Shown piece by piece: positions 55,985 to 64,000 of a DNA stretch of 64,000 nt (positions within the stretch are counted from its first letter, which is position 1; the number at the start of each line of letters is the position of its first letter). The translations under genes were made by a program, and so were the position numbers. Source of the stretch: Merdibacter massiliensis (GTDB taxonomy: Bacteria; Bacillota_I; Bacilli_A; Erysipelotrichales; Erysipelotrichaceae); the NCBI RefSeq assembly GCF_900155395.1, contig NZ_LT699722.1, positions 79,836 through 143,835 on the forward strand. The letters are read 5' to 3'. The notes under the pieces are model-generated. The model did no database searches. It had not been told where the DNA came from and was given only the letters and a program-made list of their open reading frames with translations.

Positions 55985-57385
55985 TCAGAAGGGAAGCTCC
56001 ATCTGCTCCGTGACTTCCACAAATCCGTCCGGCGTTTTTTCACGCCCGTTGTCAGCGCCCGTTGCCGGGGCTTCCCGTTCCCAGCCCTTCTGTCTGCCGT
56101 ATCCCTCAAATATCCGCGGATTGGAGAAATACTTCCATCCCGTGATACCGTGGTTCATAATGTCGTTGACTTCCCGGATTTCCCACTGTTTCGGCTCGTC
56201 AAAGGGGTGGTTTAAGGCTTCCTTGAAAAGCTGCTTGGAGCATACGGCGCTGCCGGTGTAGCGGTCAAGGTACGCCTGTATCATCCCGGCCTTGGTGTCC
56301 TCCGGCATAAAATCCCGCTGGTGTTCTTTGAGGTACTGTATCATTTCGGGGGTAAAAGACAGCTTGAAATCGCCGCTTTTGTAGGTTGTCATGGCTTCCG
56401 CCCATACCTGTTCCAGATAGGCTCTGGAAGCGGCTTCATCGTCCAAAATGTGTACCTCGGCCTGTCCGGGGTAGACCATGACCGGCAGGAAGCGCCGGTT
56501 CCCGGAACGGTCAAGGGGCAGGAAGTCCAGCGCATTGGAAGTCCCGCCGAACACACATTGCCGCAGCCTGTCCTCCGGGTGGGTTTCGTAGGGGATTTTA
56601 TAGACCTCCTTCTGGCGGCTTAAAAATGACTTGATTTCCTCTATGCTCTTGGCGTTGGCGGTGGCAATCATCTCCGACATCTCGATTATCCAGTGGCCTT
56701 GTAGCTTCCGGTACACGTTATCATCGTCCAGCTTCCGCAAATCATCGGAAAACCACTCGTCCTTTACGGCCAGCAGCCGGAAGAAGGTGGATTTCCCGGC
56801 TCCCTGGCCGCCTACCAGACAGAGCATGACCTCAAACTTACAGCCGGGGCAGAAAGCCCGGTGGATGGCTCCCAGCAGGAACAGCCGCAGGGAATGGTAA
56901 GTGAAGTTGTCCATGTCGGCTCCCAGAAAATGCCGCAGGCAGTAGCGGATACGCTCTTTCCCGTCCCAGACAAGGCCGTTCAGGTAGTCCCGGATGGGAT
57001 GGTAGCTGTTGGCGTCTGCGGCCAGATCAGCGGCGTCTGCTATCTTTTTCTCGCTTGTCAGGCCGTAGGTATCTTCCAGATACAGCCGGATATATTTCAT
57101 GTCCGTGTCGGTCATGGCCTTGCTGCCGGTTCTGCGTTTCCTACCGATGGGCTTTAGAAGGTCAATACGCTCGGTCAGGAGATTTTTCGCAACCGCTCCG
57201 GAAAGGACGGGGTCATACTGGAACACGGTCAGGCAGTTGTGGATACTGTTCCGCACGCCGCCTTTCTCGGTGCTTTCCAGCATGGCTTTGACTTCCTCAA
57301 CGCTCCGGGGCGGGGGTGCGGTTTCGATGGTTTCCGTCACGGCCTGCCGCAGTTCGGGCGGCAAGGTCTGCCATTCTCCGCTCAA
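55985..57385 (-). CDS. VirE/VapE-type ATPase (replication protein)
   Basis: A 466-residue protein of the virulence-associated E family: Walker A CLVGGQGAGKSTFFRLLAV, Walker B HWIIEMSEMIATANAKS, and the FGGTSNALDFLPLDRSGNRR stretch typical of phage/ICE helicase-primase ATPases. It overlaps the primase gene by 89 bases and probably acts with it to replicate the excised circle. The start is TTG after GAGGAACC. Confidence 0.88.
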   Translation of the reverse strand: MSGEWQTLPPELRQAVTETIETAPPPRSVEEVKAMLESTEKGGVRNSIHNCLTVFQYDPVLSGAVAKNLLTERIDLLKPIGRKRRTGSKAMTDTDMKYIRLYLEDTYGLTSEKKIADAADLAADANSYHPIRDYLNGLVWDGKERIRYCLRHFLGADMDNFTYHSLRLFLLGAIHRAFCPGCKFEVMLCLVGGQGAGKSTFFRLLAVKDEWFSDDLRKLDDDNVYRKLQGHWIIEMSEMIATANAKSIEEIKSFLSRQKEVYKIPYETHPEDRLRQCVFGGTSNALDFLPLDRSGNRRFLPVMVYPGQAEVHILDDEAASRAYLEQVWAEAMTTYKSGDFKLSFTPEMIQYLKEHQRDFMPEDTKAGMIQAYLDRYTGSAVCSKQLFKEALNHPFDEPKQWEIREVNDIMNHGITGWKYFSNPRIFEGYGRQKGWEREAPATGADNGREKTPDGFVEVTEQMELPF

Positions 57386-57941
57386 GGTTCCTCACTTCCT
57401 TTCCGTAGCTGGCAATCAGGGCGGCACGTTCACCCATATCGGAGAACAGCAGCACATCCAGCAGATATTCCACATGGGATTGTTTCTGCAAGGCTTCCAC
57501 GAAAAGCGGGTGCCATTCTTCCTCCGGTGTCTTGGGGGCATAGTCCCGCTTCCAGCGGCGCAGCAGATTGTGATAGTCGGACAGTACCCGGAAACAGTGG
57601 CGTTCCATGCGCTTGAATTGCTGCTCCGGGCTTTCCTGCCGGGGCTGGGGGCAGCGGCTCCTGCTTGGCGGCTCCTTATCCTCATAGGGGATGGAGAAAT
57701 CCTGCGCCAGCATGAGGGCGGCTTCCTTGGGGCTGACGTTTTCCAGACGGGAAACAAAGTCAATCACATCCCCGTCTGCCTGACAGCCGAAGCAATGGAA
57801 GCGCCGGTCAACCTTCATGCTGGGGTTTTTATCGTCATGGAAGGGGCAGGCACACATCCCGCTTCTTCCTACCCGGATACCGTAATGCTCGGCGGCCTGC
57901 CGGGTGGTAACAGACTGCTTCACGGCTTCAAATACGTTCAA
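57297..57941 (-). CDS. CHC2 zinc-finger DNA primase
   Basis: A 214-residue protein. The TTG start after AGGAGG gives NVFEAVKQSVTTRQAAEHYG; the zinc finger is CACPFHDDKNPSMKVDRRFHC F-GC (Cys-His-Cys-Cys, CHC2 type) around residues 28-55. The rest is Arg/Glu-rich and has no Toprim domain, so the catalytic part may be contributed by the VirE-like partner. An ATG fifteen codons upstream lacks a ribosome site. Confidence 0.85.
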   Translation of the reverse strand: MNVFEAVKQSVTTRQAAEHYGIRVGRSGMCACPFHDDKNPSMKVDRRFHCFGCQADGDVIDFVSRLENVSPKEAALMLAQDFSIPYEDKEPPSRSRCPQPRQESPEQQFKRMERHCFRVLSDYHNLLRRWKRDYAPKTPEEEWHPLFVEALQKQSHVEYLLDVLLFSDMGERAALIASYGKEVRNLERRMADLAARTAAGRDGNHRNRTPAPER

Positions 57942-58012
57942 TAGGCAAATCCTCCTGAAAATAGAAAAAGCGCCTGTCATTCTCACGGGGAAAATGGTAA
58001 GCGCCTGATTGG

Positions 58013-59602
58013 TTAAAGTTCCATATCCTGTTTTTGCTGGCGGCGGGGCTGCTGGCGTTTCCGTTCTTCCCGCTGCTTCACGCCCTCTATCTTCCAGCTT
58101 AATTGTTCGTTGATTGACGGTTTCTTTCCCGGCTCCGCCACGGCTCGGCGCTGCTCCGGCGGCAGCACATGGTTTATCCAGTTCCGCACATCCCGCAGCA
58201 GCTTCATGTCCTCCTGAACCACCTGCAATCCCTCATTCTTTTCAGACAGTTCCCCGGAAAGCTGCTTCCGTTCCTCGTTTAGTTTCCTTTTGTCGTAGGG
58301 CAATTCATCATGATGGGCTTTGAAGAAACGATTGGCGGCAAGGTAGGCGTCCAGTTCTTCCCGGTGTTCGGCGGCAAATTTCTCCTTCCGGGTTTTCCAG
58401 CCGATGGAAGCGTATTTCTTGTAAACCTCTTTGTAGGCTCCGTGGTTGGCAAGATGGGAAAGCGTGGTATCAATGGCCTTTATCCGGCGTTCCGATTTTC
58501 TGATGTCGGTCTTTGCGGAAAGTATCTCCCCACTGACCTTATCCAGATAGGCGTCAAGACTCTCCACGGTGGAAATCTCTTTCTGCCGCAGGAAGTCAAG
58601 GGCTTCCATGACCTTGTTGAAATCTCCAACAGTGCCTTTCAGCTTCCCCTTGGAAGTCCAGCCGGTGCGTTCCTCACTCCGCATATCCAGATACCGGGAA
58701 AGCAGTTCGGGGATGGTCGGCTCCTTTGCCTGTTCCAGTGCTTCCAGCAGCGCCGCCTTTTTCTCTTTCAGGCCGGACAGCCAGCCCTTTAAGCTGCGTA
58801 CCATCTGCCGGATAGACTGCATGAGGGAATTGGCGGCTTTGATGTCCCGGTTCAGGTTGCCGATGTTGGTCTGTATGCCTTTTTTCTCCAACTGGCTGAC
58901 CGCTGGCCCCATGTGGACGGTGGGGATTTTATCAATCCCCTGTCGGGCATAGGAGCGAAGGTCAAGGCGCTCCGGGTTGCCGATGGCTTCCAGATAGCGG
59001 TTCGCCGTGTCAGCCCAGCCCTGCCGCCATATCTCGGCGTACTTCTGGTCGTTCCAGTCCACGGTGTCCTCCTTGTGGCTTTTCCATCTGCCGGACGCAA
59101 GCCGGATACGCTCGCCGTTCTCGTCAAGGTCGTAGACCTTCCGGCTCTTGGGAAGCCATTTGCCGGTTTCGTCCATTGCCCGCATGGTAAGAAGGATGTG
59201 GGCGTGGGGATTTCCGTCCCCCTTGTCATGGATGGCAAAATCGGCAATCATGCCCTTGGAAACAAAAAACTCCCGGCAGTAGTCCCGGATAAGGTCGGCG
59301 TACTGTTCCGGGGGAAGTTCCCGCGGAATGGCAAGCACAAACCTCCGGGCAAGCTGGGAGTTCCATTGTTTTTCAATCGCTTCGGCGGCGTTCCACAAGG
59401 TATTCCGTTCGGCGTACTCCGGCGGGGCATGGGGTGGCAGCATGATTTCGGTGTGGACGATTTCACTTTTATGGGAATAGTATTTCTGTTTCTGGTCGTA
59501 TTCGGAAAACAGCCGTTCCCCGCTCTGGTAGGCGGCAGACGCAACGGCTGACTGGCGCTTACTGCGCTGGATGATTTTCACATCAAAGTGCGGGCATGGC
59601 AA
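58013..59602 (-). CDS. mobL: MobA/MobL (MOBQ) relaxase of element C
   Basis: A 529-residue relaxase. TTG after AGGAGGACACGAC starts PCPHFDVKIIQRSKRQSAVA, the conserved MobA/MobL N-terminus with SAAYQSGERL; the HUH motif is in AIHDKGDGNPHAHILLTMR near residue 130. The C-terminal half is a long charged coiled coil. It would nick the oriT at 60245 and use a helper ICE for transfer. An ATG eleven codons upstream lies on the ribosome site side and is unlikely. Confidence 0.92.
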   Translation of the reverse strand: MPCPHFDVKIIQRSKRQSAVASAAYQSGERLFSEYDQKQKYYSHKSEIVHTEIMLPPHAPPEYAERNTLWNAAEAIEKQWNSQLARRFVLAIPRELPPEQYADLIRDYCREFFVSKGMIADFAIHDKGDGNPHAHILLTMRAMDETGKWLPKSRKVYDLDENGERIRLASGRWKSHKEDTVDWNDQKYAEIWRQGWADTANRYLEAIGNPERLDLRSYARQGIDKIPTVHMGPAVSQLEKKGIQTNIGNLNRDIKAANSLMQSIRQMVRSLKGWLSGLKEKKAALLEALEQAKEPTIPELLSRYLDMRSEERTGWTSKGKLKGTVGDFNKVMEALDFLRQKEISTVESLDAYLDKVSGEILSAKTDIRKSERRIKAIDTTLSHLANHGAYKEVYKKYASIGWKTRKEKFAAEHREELDAYLAANRFFKAHHDELPYDKRKLNEERKQLSGELSEKNEGLQVVQEDMKLLRDVRNWINHVLPPEQRRAVAEPGKKPSINEQLSWKIEGVKQREERKRQQPRRQQKQDMEL

Positions 59603-59758
59603 GTCGTGTCCTCCTTTCTCCCGGCGTCCGGGCAAAAAAAGAGCAGGGAACCTGTTTCAAGATTTCCTGCTCGGTGGTGCCGCCGGTGGGCGGCTGGTAT
59701 TCGGTTTTGAAAGTTCGGGTCAGGATGGCCCGATGATAATAGGCTGATAAATGGGAAG

Positions 59759-59941
59759 TTATTTATTATCTGCATTTTCTTCCAATAATGTTTCAAGTTC
59801 CAAATCTTCTGTGAGTTTTTTACCAGTTATATCTTTATAAGCTTCTTTTATCCCATTTTTTACAGACCACTTGATAATAAAATATAATGCAATCAGTATA
59901 ATAATTGCTGTACCAGCACTGATTCCCAATTCTTGAAACAT
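59759..59941 (-). CDS. Small single-span membrane protein (DUF6019-like)
   Basis: A 60-residue protein with one membrane helix (AGTAIIILIALYFIIKWSVK) and an acidic C-terminus (DLELETLLEENADNK). GGAGGTAATTAG precedes the ATG; the much longer upstream frame crosses the oriT region and is chance. Similar proteins accompany MobL relaxases; function unknown. Confidence 0.75.
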   Translation of the reverse strand: MFQELGISAGTAIIILIALYFIIKWSVKNGIKEAYKDITGKKLTEDLELETLLEENADNK

Positions 59942-60244
59942 CCTAATTACCTCCATAAATGTACGATTTGTCGCTGGCTCTATTATACTATGACCAGCCA
60001 CTTTTGGGAATAGAAGAATTGTAAACTTGCTGGACGGGAACAGCTTGCAGCGCAAGGTGTTTCCGGGCGGCAAGTCCACAAAGGGGTAGCTGGCGGCAGC
60101 CAGCGCAGGGGAAGTGTAGCTTCCCCTGTGATGATTGACAGGAGCCGGAACGCTGCGGGCAATCATCCGCTTTCCGCAGGGCGCATGACGTCCAGTGGAC
60201 GTCAGCTCTGCGCCGACCGGAGCGGAAGCGGAGACGCCCCCGGC

Positions 60245-60287
60245 AGGGCGCAACACACTACCTTCAGGTGGTGTATAGTTGCGCCCT
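60245..60287 (-). other. oriT: MOBQ-type oriT of element C
   Basis: On the minus strand GGGCGCAAC and TTGCGCCC close an imperfect dyad with ACCT/AGGT at its tip, ending GTGTTGCGCCCTGCC, close to the MOBQ nick region (AAGTGCGCCCT type). It lies in the 350-bp gap upstream of the MobL gene. The rest of this gap holds several further hairpins and no gene. Confidence 0.6.
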
Positions 60288-60294
60288 TAGTAAA

Positions 60295-60591
60295 CTAAGG
60301 GGTTTCCGGCTTCTCCCGTTCCAGCATTTTTTTCAATAGTTCCTGCGTGTCCTGTCTGTGAAAAATGAGTTTCAACAACAGCATGACATCATCATCTGTC
60401 AGGCGTTCCGGCTCTTGCAGAAAACTTTCCAGCATACCGCCACGGGTACAGAGCCGGTGTGTCCGTTCCTTTCGGGTAAGCTGCTTTAACTGGTGCTGCA
60501 ATGCCTTTTCATCATTGATAGCTTTCCGCAGTTTCTTTTCGCTTTTCTCCAGCTCCCGGTTGAGCTTTTCCAGCTTTGAGGTATCAGGCAA
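60295..60591 (-). CDS. DUF3847-type coiled-coil protein
   Basis: A 98-residue protein, KLEKLNRELEKSEKKLRKAI then LKQLTRKERTHRLCTRGGML and LTDDDVMLLLKLIFHRQD. The RKERTHRLCTRGG segment is shared with MobC-like accessory proteins of MobL systems, so a relaxosome role is plausible. Its start overlaps the RepA-like gene by 8 bases. Confidence 0.75.
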   Translation of the reverse strand: MPDTSKLEKLNRELEKSEKKLRKAINDEKALQHQLKQLTRKERTHRLCTRGGMLESFLQEPERLTDDDVMLLLKLIFHRQDTQELLKKMLEREKPETP

Positions 60592-60925
60592 GGGCGGCGT
60601 CCTCCTTTCCCGGTATCAGCACATAAATCCTATTCGGTTCTCCCACGCCCTGACGCACCCGCATGATAAGTCCGGCGGTTTCCAGTTCATTCAAAGAACG
60701 CTTGACCGTCATGGGGCTGCGGGACAGGACTGCGGCAATGGCTGTAACAGGGAAGCAAACAAACAGGATTCCGTTCTCGTCCTCCTGCCCTTTGGAGAGC
60801 ATAGCGTCCAACATCCGGCAGTACATAACCTTTGCGGTGCTGCTAACTGGAAACCCTGTCAACGCTCTGGGAAATGGCATACATGGCGGCAATGGTGTGT
60901 CTATCGTCATAAATTCAAAATTCAT
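60584..60925 (-). CDS. RepA-like replication initiator, short winged-helix protein
   Basis: A 113-residue protein with LTGFPVSSTAKVMYCRMLDA and the winged helix FPVTAIAAVLSRSPMTVKRS LNELETAGLI, as in the N-terminal domain of RepA proteins. It matches the place of the protein at 29078 in element A. It may control or start element replication. Overlaps genes on both sides by four to eight bases. Confidence 0.75.
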   Translation of the reverse strand: MNFEFMTIDTPLPPCMPFPRALTGFPVSSTAKVMYCRMLDAMLSKGQEDENGILFVCFPVTAIAAVLSRSPMTVKRSLNELETAGLIMRVRQGVGEPNRIYVLIPGKEDAALA

Positions 60926-61110
60926 TCTGTGTGTTCCTCCTTTTTCTTTGCTCGTTTGGATAAATAACGGGGGCAGTCAATCACAACCGCCCGGAAGCTC
61001 TGCTTGCACCCATGCTGGCATTTCCGGCATAATTCGTTGTAAGTGACACGCCCCCGGTCATTGAGGTAAAAGGAAAGCTCATACTTCCTCTTTTTGCTCA
61101 TTCTCGGCAT
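60922..61110 (-). CDS. Small basic Cys-rich protein, unknown function
   Basis: A 62-residue, Lys/Arg-rich protein (MPRMSKKRKYELSFYLNDRG, then CRKCQHGCKQSFRAVVIDCP). The CxxCxxxC pattern could bind metal. GGGAGGAAGCGCAAT precedes the ATG. It is the first gene of the replication/mobilization run of element C. Not recognised beyond frequent occurrence in such elements. Confidence 0.7.
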   Translation of the reverse strand: MPRMSKKRKYELSFYLNDRGRVTYNELCRKCQHGCKQSFRAVVIDCPRYLSKRAKKKEEHTE

Positions 61111-61593
61111 ATTGCGCTTCCTCCCGTTTTAGTGTATGGTTTCGGGGCGCTTTTCGGCAAAATTACGGTCATAGAGCCGCTTAAAATCTCCCGAAGTATC
61201 AGCGATAGGGTAGACTATCCCCCTATCAGATTGTCGTGTTTCGGTATCATTTCGGTGTCAGTTCGCCAGTTCTCCCTGGTGTCGTTCCTCCCCTGAATCT
61301 CACAGCGGCGTATTGCTCCCTTTGGTACGCTCGTTTTGGTCAGGATTCCTCCACATCCCTGCCAAAAGTCATGGCACTACATCGCCGGGGAAGCATATCC
61401 CACACAGGCTGGTCATTCGATTGGAATAATCCATCGATGAACTACCTGTATCATAGAACATTTTTGTACCCTGTGCCGTATGTCCACAAAGTAGGAATTA
61501 AGGGTAAAAATCAGAAATTTCCACGATTGCGGAAAGTGTGATATAATCCAGTTAAGCGGCAGCAATCAAACCGCCGGAAAGGAGCGTGTGCCC
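61111..61593. other. Divergent control region of element C
   Basis: No gene is seen. It separates the leftward mobilization operon from the rightward XRE gene. For the latter TTTCCA (61518-61523) and TATAAT (61542-61547) are 18 bp apart, and TTTCC/GGAAA half-sites (61518-61535) overlap the promoter as a possible autoregulatory operator. Confidence 0.55.
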
Positions 61594-62400
61594 ATGAAAG
61601 GAGCGACAAGCATACAGGAACGCCTTTGGGAACTCCGCAAGGACAAAGGCTTAAATCTGGAAGAATTATCAGAGTTGACGGGTATTTCCAAATCAGCTCT
61701 TGGAAGTTATGAAAAAGAGGATTATAAGGAAATCAATCATGGCAACCTTATCGCGCTGGCAGACTTCTATGGAGTTTCCGTTGATTATCTGCTGTGCCGG
61801 ACAGAGAACAGGGAGCAGATCAACACGCCATTGACGGAGCTGCATTTGAATGATGAGATGGTCGCACTTCTGAAAAGCGGTCGGATTAACAACCGTCTGC
61901 TCTGTGAGCTTGCCACACATAAAGATTTTATCAAGTTTCTTGCAGATATTGAGATTTATGTGGACGGGATTGCCACCATGCAGATTCAAAACCTCAACGC
62001 CCTTGTCGATACCGTCCGGCATGAAATCATTGAACGGTATCGCCCCGGCGAAGATGACCCGCATTTGAAGGTGCTGCAAGCTGCCCATATCAGCGATGAT
62101 GAGTATTTCAGCCACATGGTTCTGGATGACCTCAACCGGATTATCCGTGATATTCGGGAAGCCCACAAAAAGGACAGTGAGAGTGCGCCCCAGACCACTG
62201 TTGCCGATGAACTGAAAGAAAATCTGGAAGCGGTCGAAAATTTCAAGGGCAGCCGGGATGAAAAGTTGGTTGTCCTTTACTGCAAGCAGCTCGGCATCAA
62301 CTATAAAAATCTGTCAGACGAAGAATTTCGCTGGCTGATTCGGATTCTCAAAAAATCAAAGAAAATGGGAACGCCTATCAGCCAGAGGAAAAAAAGGTAA
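61594..62400 (+). CDS. XRE-family regulator of element C
   Basis: A 268-residue paralogue of the element A regulator at 26532, with the same helix-turn-helix (LNLEELSELTGISKSALGSY) and C-terminal blocks. The ATG at 61594 has a good distance to AAAGGAG; a GTG two codons upstream is too close. It is divergent from the mobilization genes and probably represses them. A CCGCTG/CAGCGG hairpin follows the stop at about 62406-62446. Confidence 0.85.
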   Translation: MKGATSIQERLWELRKDKGLNLEELSELTGISKSALGSYEKEDYKEINHGNLIALADFYGVSVDYLLCRTENREQINTPLTELHLNDEMVALLKSGRINNRLLCELATHKDFIKFLADIEIYVDGIATMQIQNLNALVDTVRHEIIERYRPGEDDPHLKVLQAAHISDDEYFSHMVLDDLNRIIRDIREAHKKDSESAPQTTVADELKENLEAVENFKGSRDEKLVVLYCKQLGINYKNLSDEEFRWLIRILKKSKKMGTPISQRKKR

Positions 62401-62517
62401 GGAAAAACCGCTGTTGCATGGTTTGTTGGCTCCCATGTAGCAGCGGTTTGTGCTGTGGTTATTCAGTTAAAATTTCAAAGCGATAAAGTGGAATTTATCT
62501 TAGAAATTACAGCAATG

Positions 62518-63009
62518 TTATTTTGATAAACTTTCAAGAATTGAAATATCATGCTTATCTTTATCTCTTAATTCATAACCTGAGTGGAAAACTCTTTGAC
62601 CTTTTAAGGATATACAAGGAATTGTTTTTCCTTCAAAAAAAGCACTACCAAAGTAATCTTTTTCAAACTCATACCAGCCACCCTCTAAATCAGCTTGTTT
62701 TGAAGTTCCGTCCTCATTTAAAACGAACGGGTGAATGTCTAAGTAACCAAGTTCATCACTATATAACTCTATTCTAACCGGTTTCCAGTCTGTATCAATT
62801 TTATAGCCCAGATTCAAAAGCACATTTAACAATTTTTCCGTATGTTGAGCATCAAAATTTATATCTATATCTCTATGAATTCTTGTTTGTTTACCAGCTA
62901 AAATATCTACACCCCATCCGCCATCCAACCAGTATGTAATTCCAGTATTTTCGAATAATTCTATTACTTTCATTAAATCTTCTTTTGTTGTTATTTCTTT
63001 TCTACCCAT
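62518..63009 (-). CDS. Lincosamide nucleotidyltransferase-like protein (Lnu family)
   Basis: A 163-residue small nucleotidyltransferase with ITYWLDGGWGVDILAGKQTR and HRDIDINFD, the active-site pattern of Lnu(A)/Lnu(C)-type enzymes that adenylylate lincomycin and clindamycin, and a C-terminal VFHSGYELRDKDKHDISIL typical of the family. Length fits (about 161-164). AT-richer than neighbours, a normal sign of a captured resistance gene. Substrate is by family; the exact lnu class cannot be fixed. Confidence 0.82.
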   Translation of the reverse strand: MGRKEITTKEDLMKVIELFENTGITYWLDGGWGVDILAGKQTRIHRDIDINFDAQHTEKLLNVLLNLGYKIDTDWKPVRIELYSDELGYLDIHPFVLNEDGTSKQADLEGGWYEFEKDYFGSAFFEGKTIPCISLKGQRVFHSGYELRDKDKHDISILESLSK

Positions 63010-63060
63010 ACAAAGTCTCCTTTACAACTTCTAATTTGTAATAATCATTCTACCATACCG

Positions 63061-63438
63061 TTATGAATAAATCATCTCATGCAAAACAATTTCTTCTGCC
63101 CGGTTGTGAATGTTATTGCAACGCTGCACCCATTCCATTTGACAGGTACGCTTTAATTCCTCTGTCACGCCCTCGGCAGCTTTCAGCTGTTCCATGATAG
63201 TGTCTGACCGTTCCTGTGCCTGTTCGTTCATGTCTACAAGATATGTCCACAATTCTCCGGTCAGTATCAATGTATTCAATCTGGATGGGTGGACTTCTCT
63301 TAAATATTCCCGGTGCATCCGTCCATACTTTCCGATGGGGCGGTGTTCTTCCGGAAGTTTCAAATCCGGGATGTAGTAATCTCCGACAAGGATATAGTCA
63401 ATTCTGTTTTCTGTTATTCTTGGTTTCAATTCGCTCAT
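63061..63438 (-). CDS. TnpV-like transposon protein
   Basis: A 125-residue protein with IDYILVGDYYIPDLKLPEEH, RPIGKYGRMHREYLREVHPS and the acidic helical end typical of TnpV of Tn4451-like elements, of unknown function. GGAGGTAAGGAAC precedes the ATG. It overlaps the 3' end of the small XRE gene by 41 bases. Confidence 0.8.
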   Translation of the reverse strand: MSELKPRITENRIDYILVGDYYIPDLKLPEEHRPIGKYGRMHREYLREVHPSRLNTLILTGELWTYLVDMNEQAQERSDTIMEQLKAAEGVTEELKRTCQMEWVQRCNNIHNRAEEIVLHEMIYS

Positions 63439-63667
63439 GTTCCTTACCTCCTGTGGAAGCAGGCTCGTCTGATACTAACTCAATCACATCGGTAATCTCA
63501 CAATTCAGGGCTTCGCAGATACGCAGCAGCGTTTTCATACTGATATGCTCGCCCTTGCCCATGTTGGCAATCATGTTGGTTGTCAGACCGGCGGCAAGCC
63601 GCAAGTCCTCTTTTCTCATGCCACGCTCTTTCAGGGTGTTCCATAATGGCTGATAGCTGATGTTCAT
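63398..63667 (-). CDS. Small XRE-family regulator
   Basis: An 89-residue Cro/CI-type protein (MNISYQPLWNTLKERGMRKE, then LAAGLTTNMIANMGKGEHIS and LLRICEALNCEITDVIELV). It heads the xre-tnpV pair and probably regulates it. The first 29 codons of the longer open frame lack a ribosome site. Confidence 0.82.
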   Translation of the reverse strand: MNISYQPLWNTLKERGMRKEDLRLAAGLTTNMIANMGKGEHISMKTLLRICEALNCEITDVIELVSDEPASTGGKEHERIETKNNRKQN

Positions 63668-63931
63668 AGGCTTCCCGTCCCTCTTTCCATCGTCAAGTGT
63701 TCTGCACCCATTATAGCAGAAATCTTGCGTTTCCACAATATTTCTTGACCGCACCGCCGGTTCCGTCTGGATTGTGTTTTCCCTTTCTTCGCTTTTTTAT
63801 TACATCTAATTAGCCATAAGCTGTTTCATGCCCTGCGACTTTGCTTATGTGCTATAAAGAAGCAATAGAAGCGTAAAAAATTTTGCCGTTCCTATCCGGC
63901 ACTTGGCCATTGTGTCGGATAGGTCGGGCGG

Positions 63932-64000
63932 TTATTCGGGCAAGTCAATCTTGCCGACAAAGCTGTAATAAATCTCAATGTCCTGCCTGCGGGTGCCGTT
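63932..64000 (-). CDS. Serine recombinase, C-terminal end (runs off the right edge)
   Basis: The last 22 codons read NGTRRQDIEIYYSFVGKIDL PE and stop, matching the C-terminal signature of TnpX/TndX-type recombinases (element B has TRKIEIHYSFVGQVD at the same place). A CCTATCC/GGATAGG hairpin follows the stop (about 63893-63926). It shows that another recombinase gene starts beyond the window. Confidence 0.82.
   Translation of the reverse strand, partial: NGTRRQDIEIYYSFVGKIDLPE

Larger units (their letters stand above)
53778..63930. mobile_element. Element C: mobilizable element with MOBQ relaxase and lincosamide-type resistance gene
   Basis: It starts inside Maff2 of element B with a serine recombinase reading toward the left end, followed by VirE-like protein, primase, MobA/MobL relaxase, DUF6019-like and DUF3847-like proteins, RepA-like protein, XRE regulator, lnu-type gene and TnpV-like protein. 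The right end is not certain: a further recombinase begins near 63932, which may belong to this or another element. Confidence 0.65.

Noticed and set aside
59942..60256. Upstream extension of the DUF6019-like gene
   Set aside because: It crosses the relaxase oriT region and has no start signal; the 60-residue form has GGAGG at good distance.
61236..61541. 101-codon frame upstream of the element C regulator
   Set aside because: No ribosome site, spans the promoter of the XRE gene, and has no recognisable features.
22708..64000. CRISPR array in the repeat-rich accessory regions
   Set aside because: Repeats seen are dyads or irregular short motifs; no regularly spaced direct repeats and no cas genes.

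Overview
The window looks like chromosome of an anaerobic gut Firmicute, most like the Erysipelotrichia/Clostridia. The evidence is low-to-moderate GC housekeeping genes with strong AGGAGG ribosome sites, an [FeFe] hydrogenase, PTS sugar uptake, and integrative elements of the Clostridiales type. Species cannot be fixed from the sequence alone.

Chromosomal part (1-22.69 kb). prmC and prfA (translation termination) and a HAD phosphatase are followed by a tagatose-bisphosphate aldolase subunit with a long leader. Next comes a two-gene hydrogen-metabolism operon: a NuoF/GltD-type flavoprotein and a full-length CpI-like hydrogenase, with an extended -10 promoter overlapped by a cre-like operator. 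A beta-glucoside PTS operon (IIBC, 6-phospho-beta-glucosidase, IIA) sits divergent from an AraC-type regulator. Regulators and small membrane proteins lead to a decayed lactococcin-972-type exporter (ATPase frameshifted, membrane partner split by an in-frame stop). Two nearly identical IS110-family elements lie in inverted orientation at 20.71-22.34 and 24.18-25.81 kb.

Accessory island (about 22.69 kb to beyond the right edge). It starts inside a truncated XRE regulator gene and is a nest of at least three elements with unrelated mobilisation systems. Element A (22.69-31.16 kb): MOBV-type oriT, ant(6)-type streptomycin resistance gene, XRE regulator, nucleosidase, RepA-like protein, MobV relaxase, and a serine recombinase gene cut off after its N-terminus. 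Element B (31.16 kb onward) interrupts that recombinase. It is a self-transfer ICE with its own serine recombinase, sigma factor, MobC and MOBP relaxase, antirestriction fusion protein, TopB, NlpC/P60 protein, VirB4, PrgI and VirB6-like proteins, and two DNA methyltransferases. Its cargo is a Zn-ribbon (KTR) protein plus an RlmN/Cfr-family radical SAM methyltransferase behind a leader peptide and two terminator hairpins, the layout of antibiotic-induced attenuation. Element C (53.78 to about 63.9 kb) interrupts the Maff2 gene of element B and carries a serine recombinase, VirE-like ATPase and CHC2 primase, a MobA/MobL (MOBQ) relaxase with oriT, a RepA-like protein, a lincosamide nucleotidyltransferase and a TnpV-like protein. 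The right edge cuts the C-terminus of a further serine recombinase.

Together the island combines three resistance-type genes, three relaxase classes and a type IV secretion system that could transfer the others. The most unusual signals are the attenuator-controlled RlmN/Cfr-like operon, and the pair of IS110 elements that both sit immediately in front of start codons and carry an SD-like sequence in their noncoding end.
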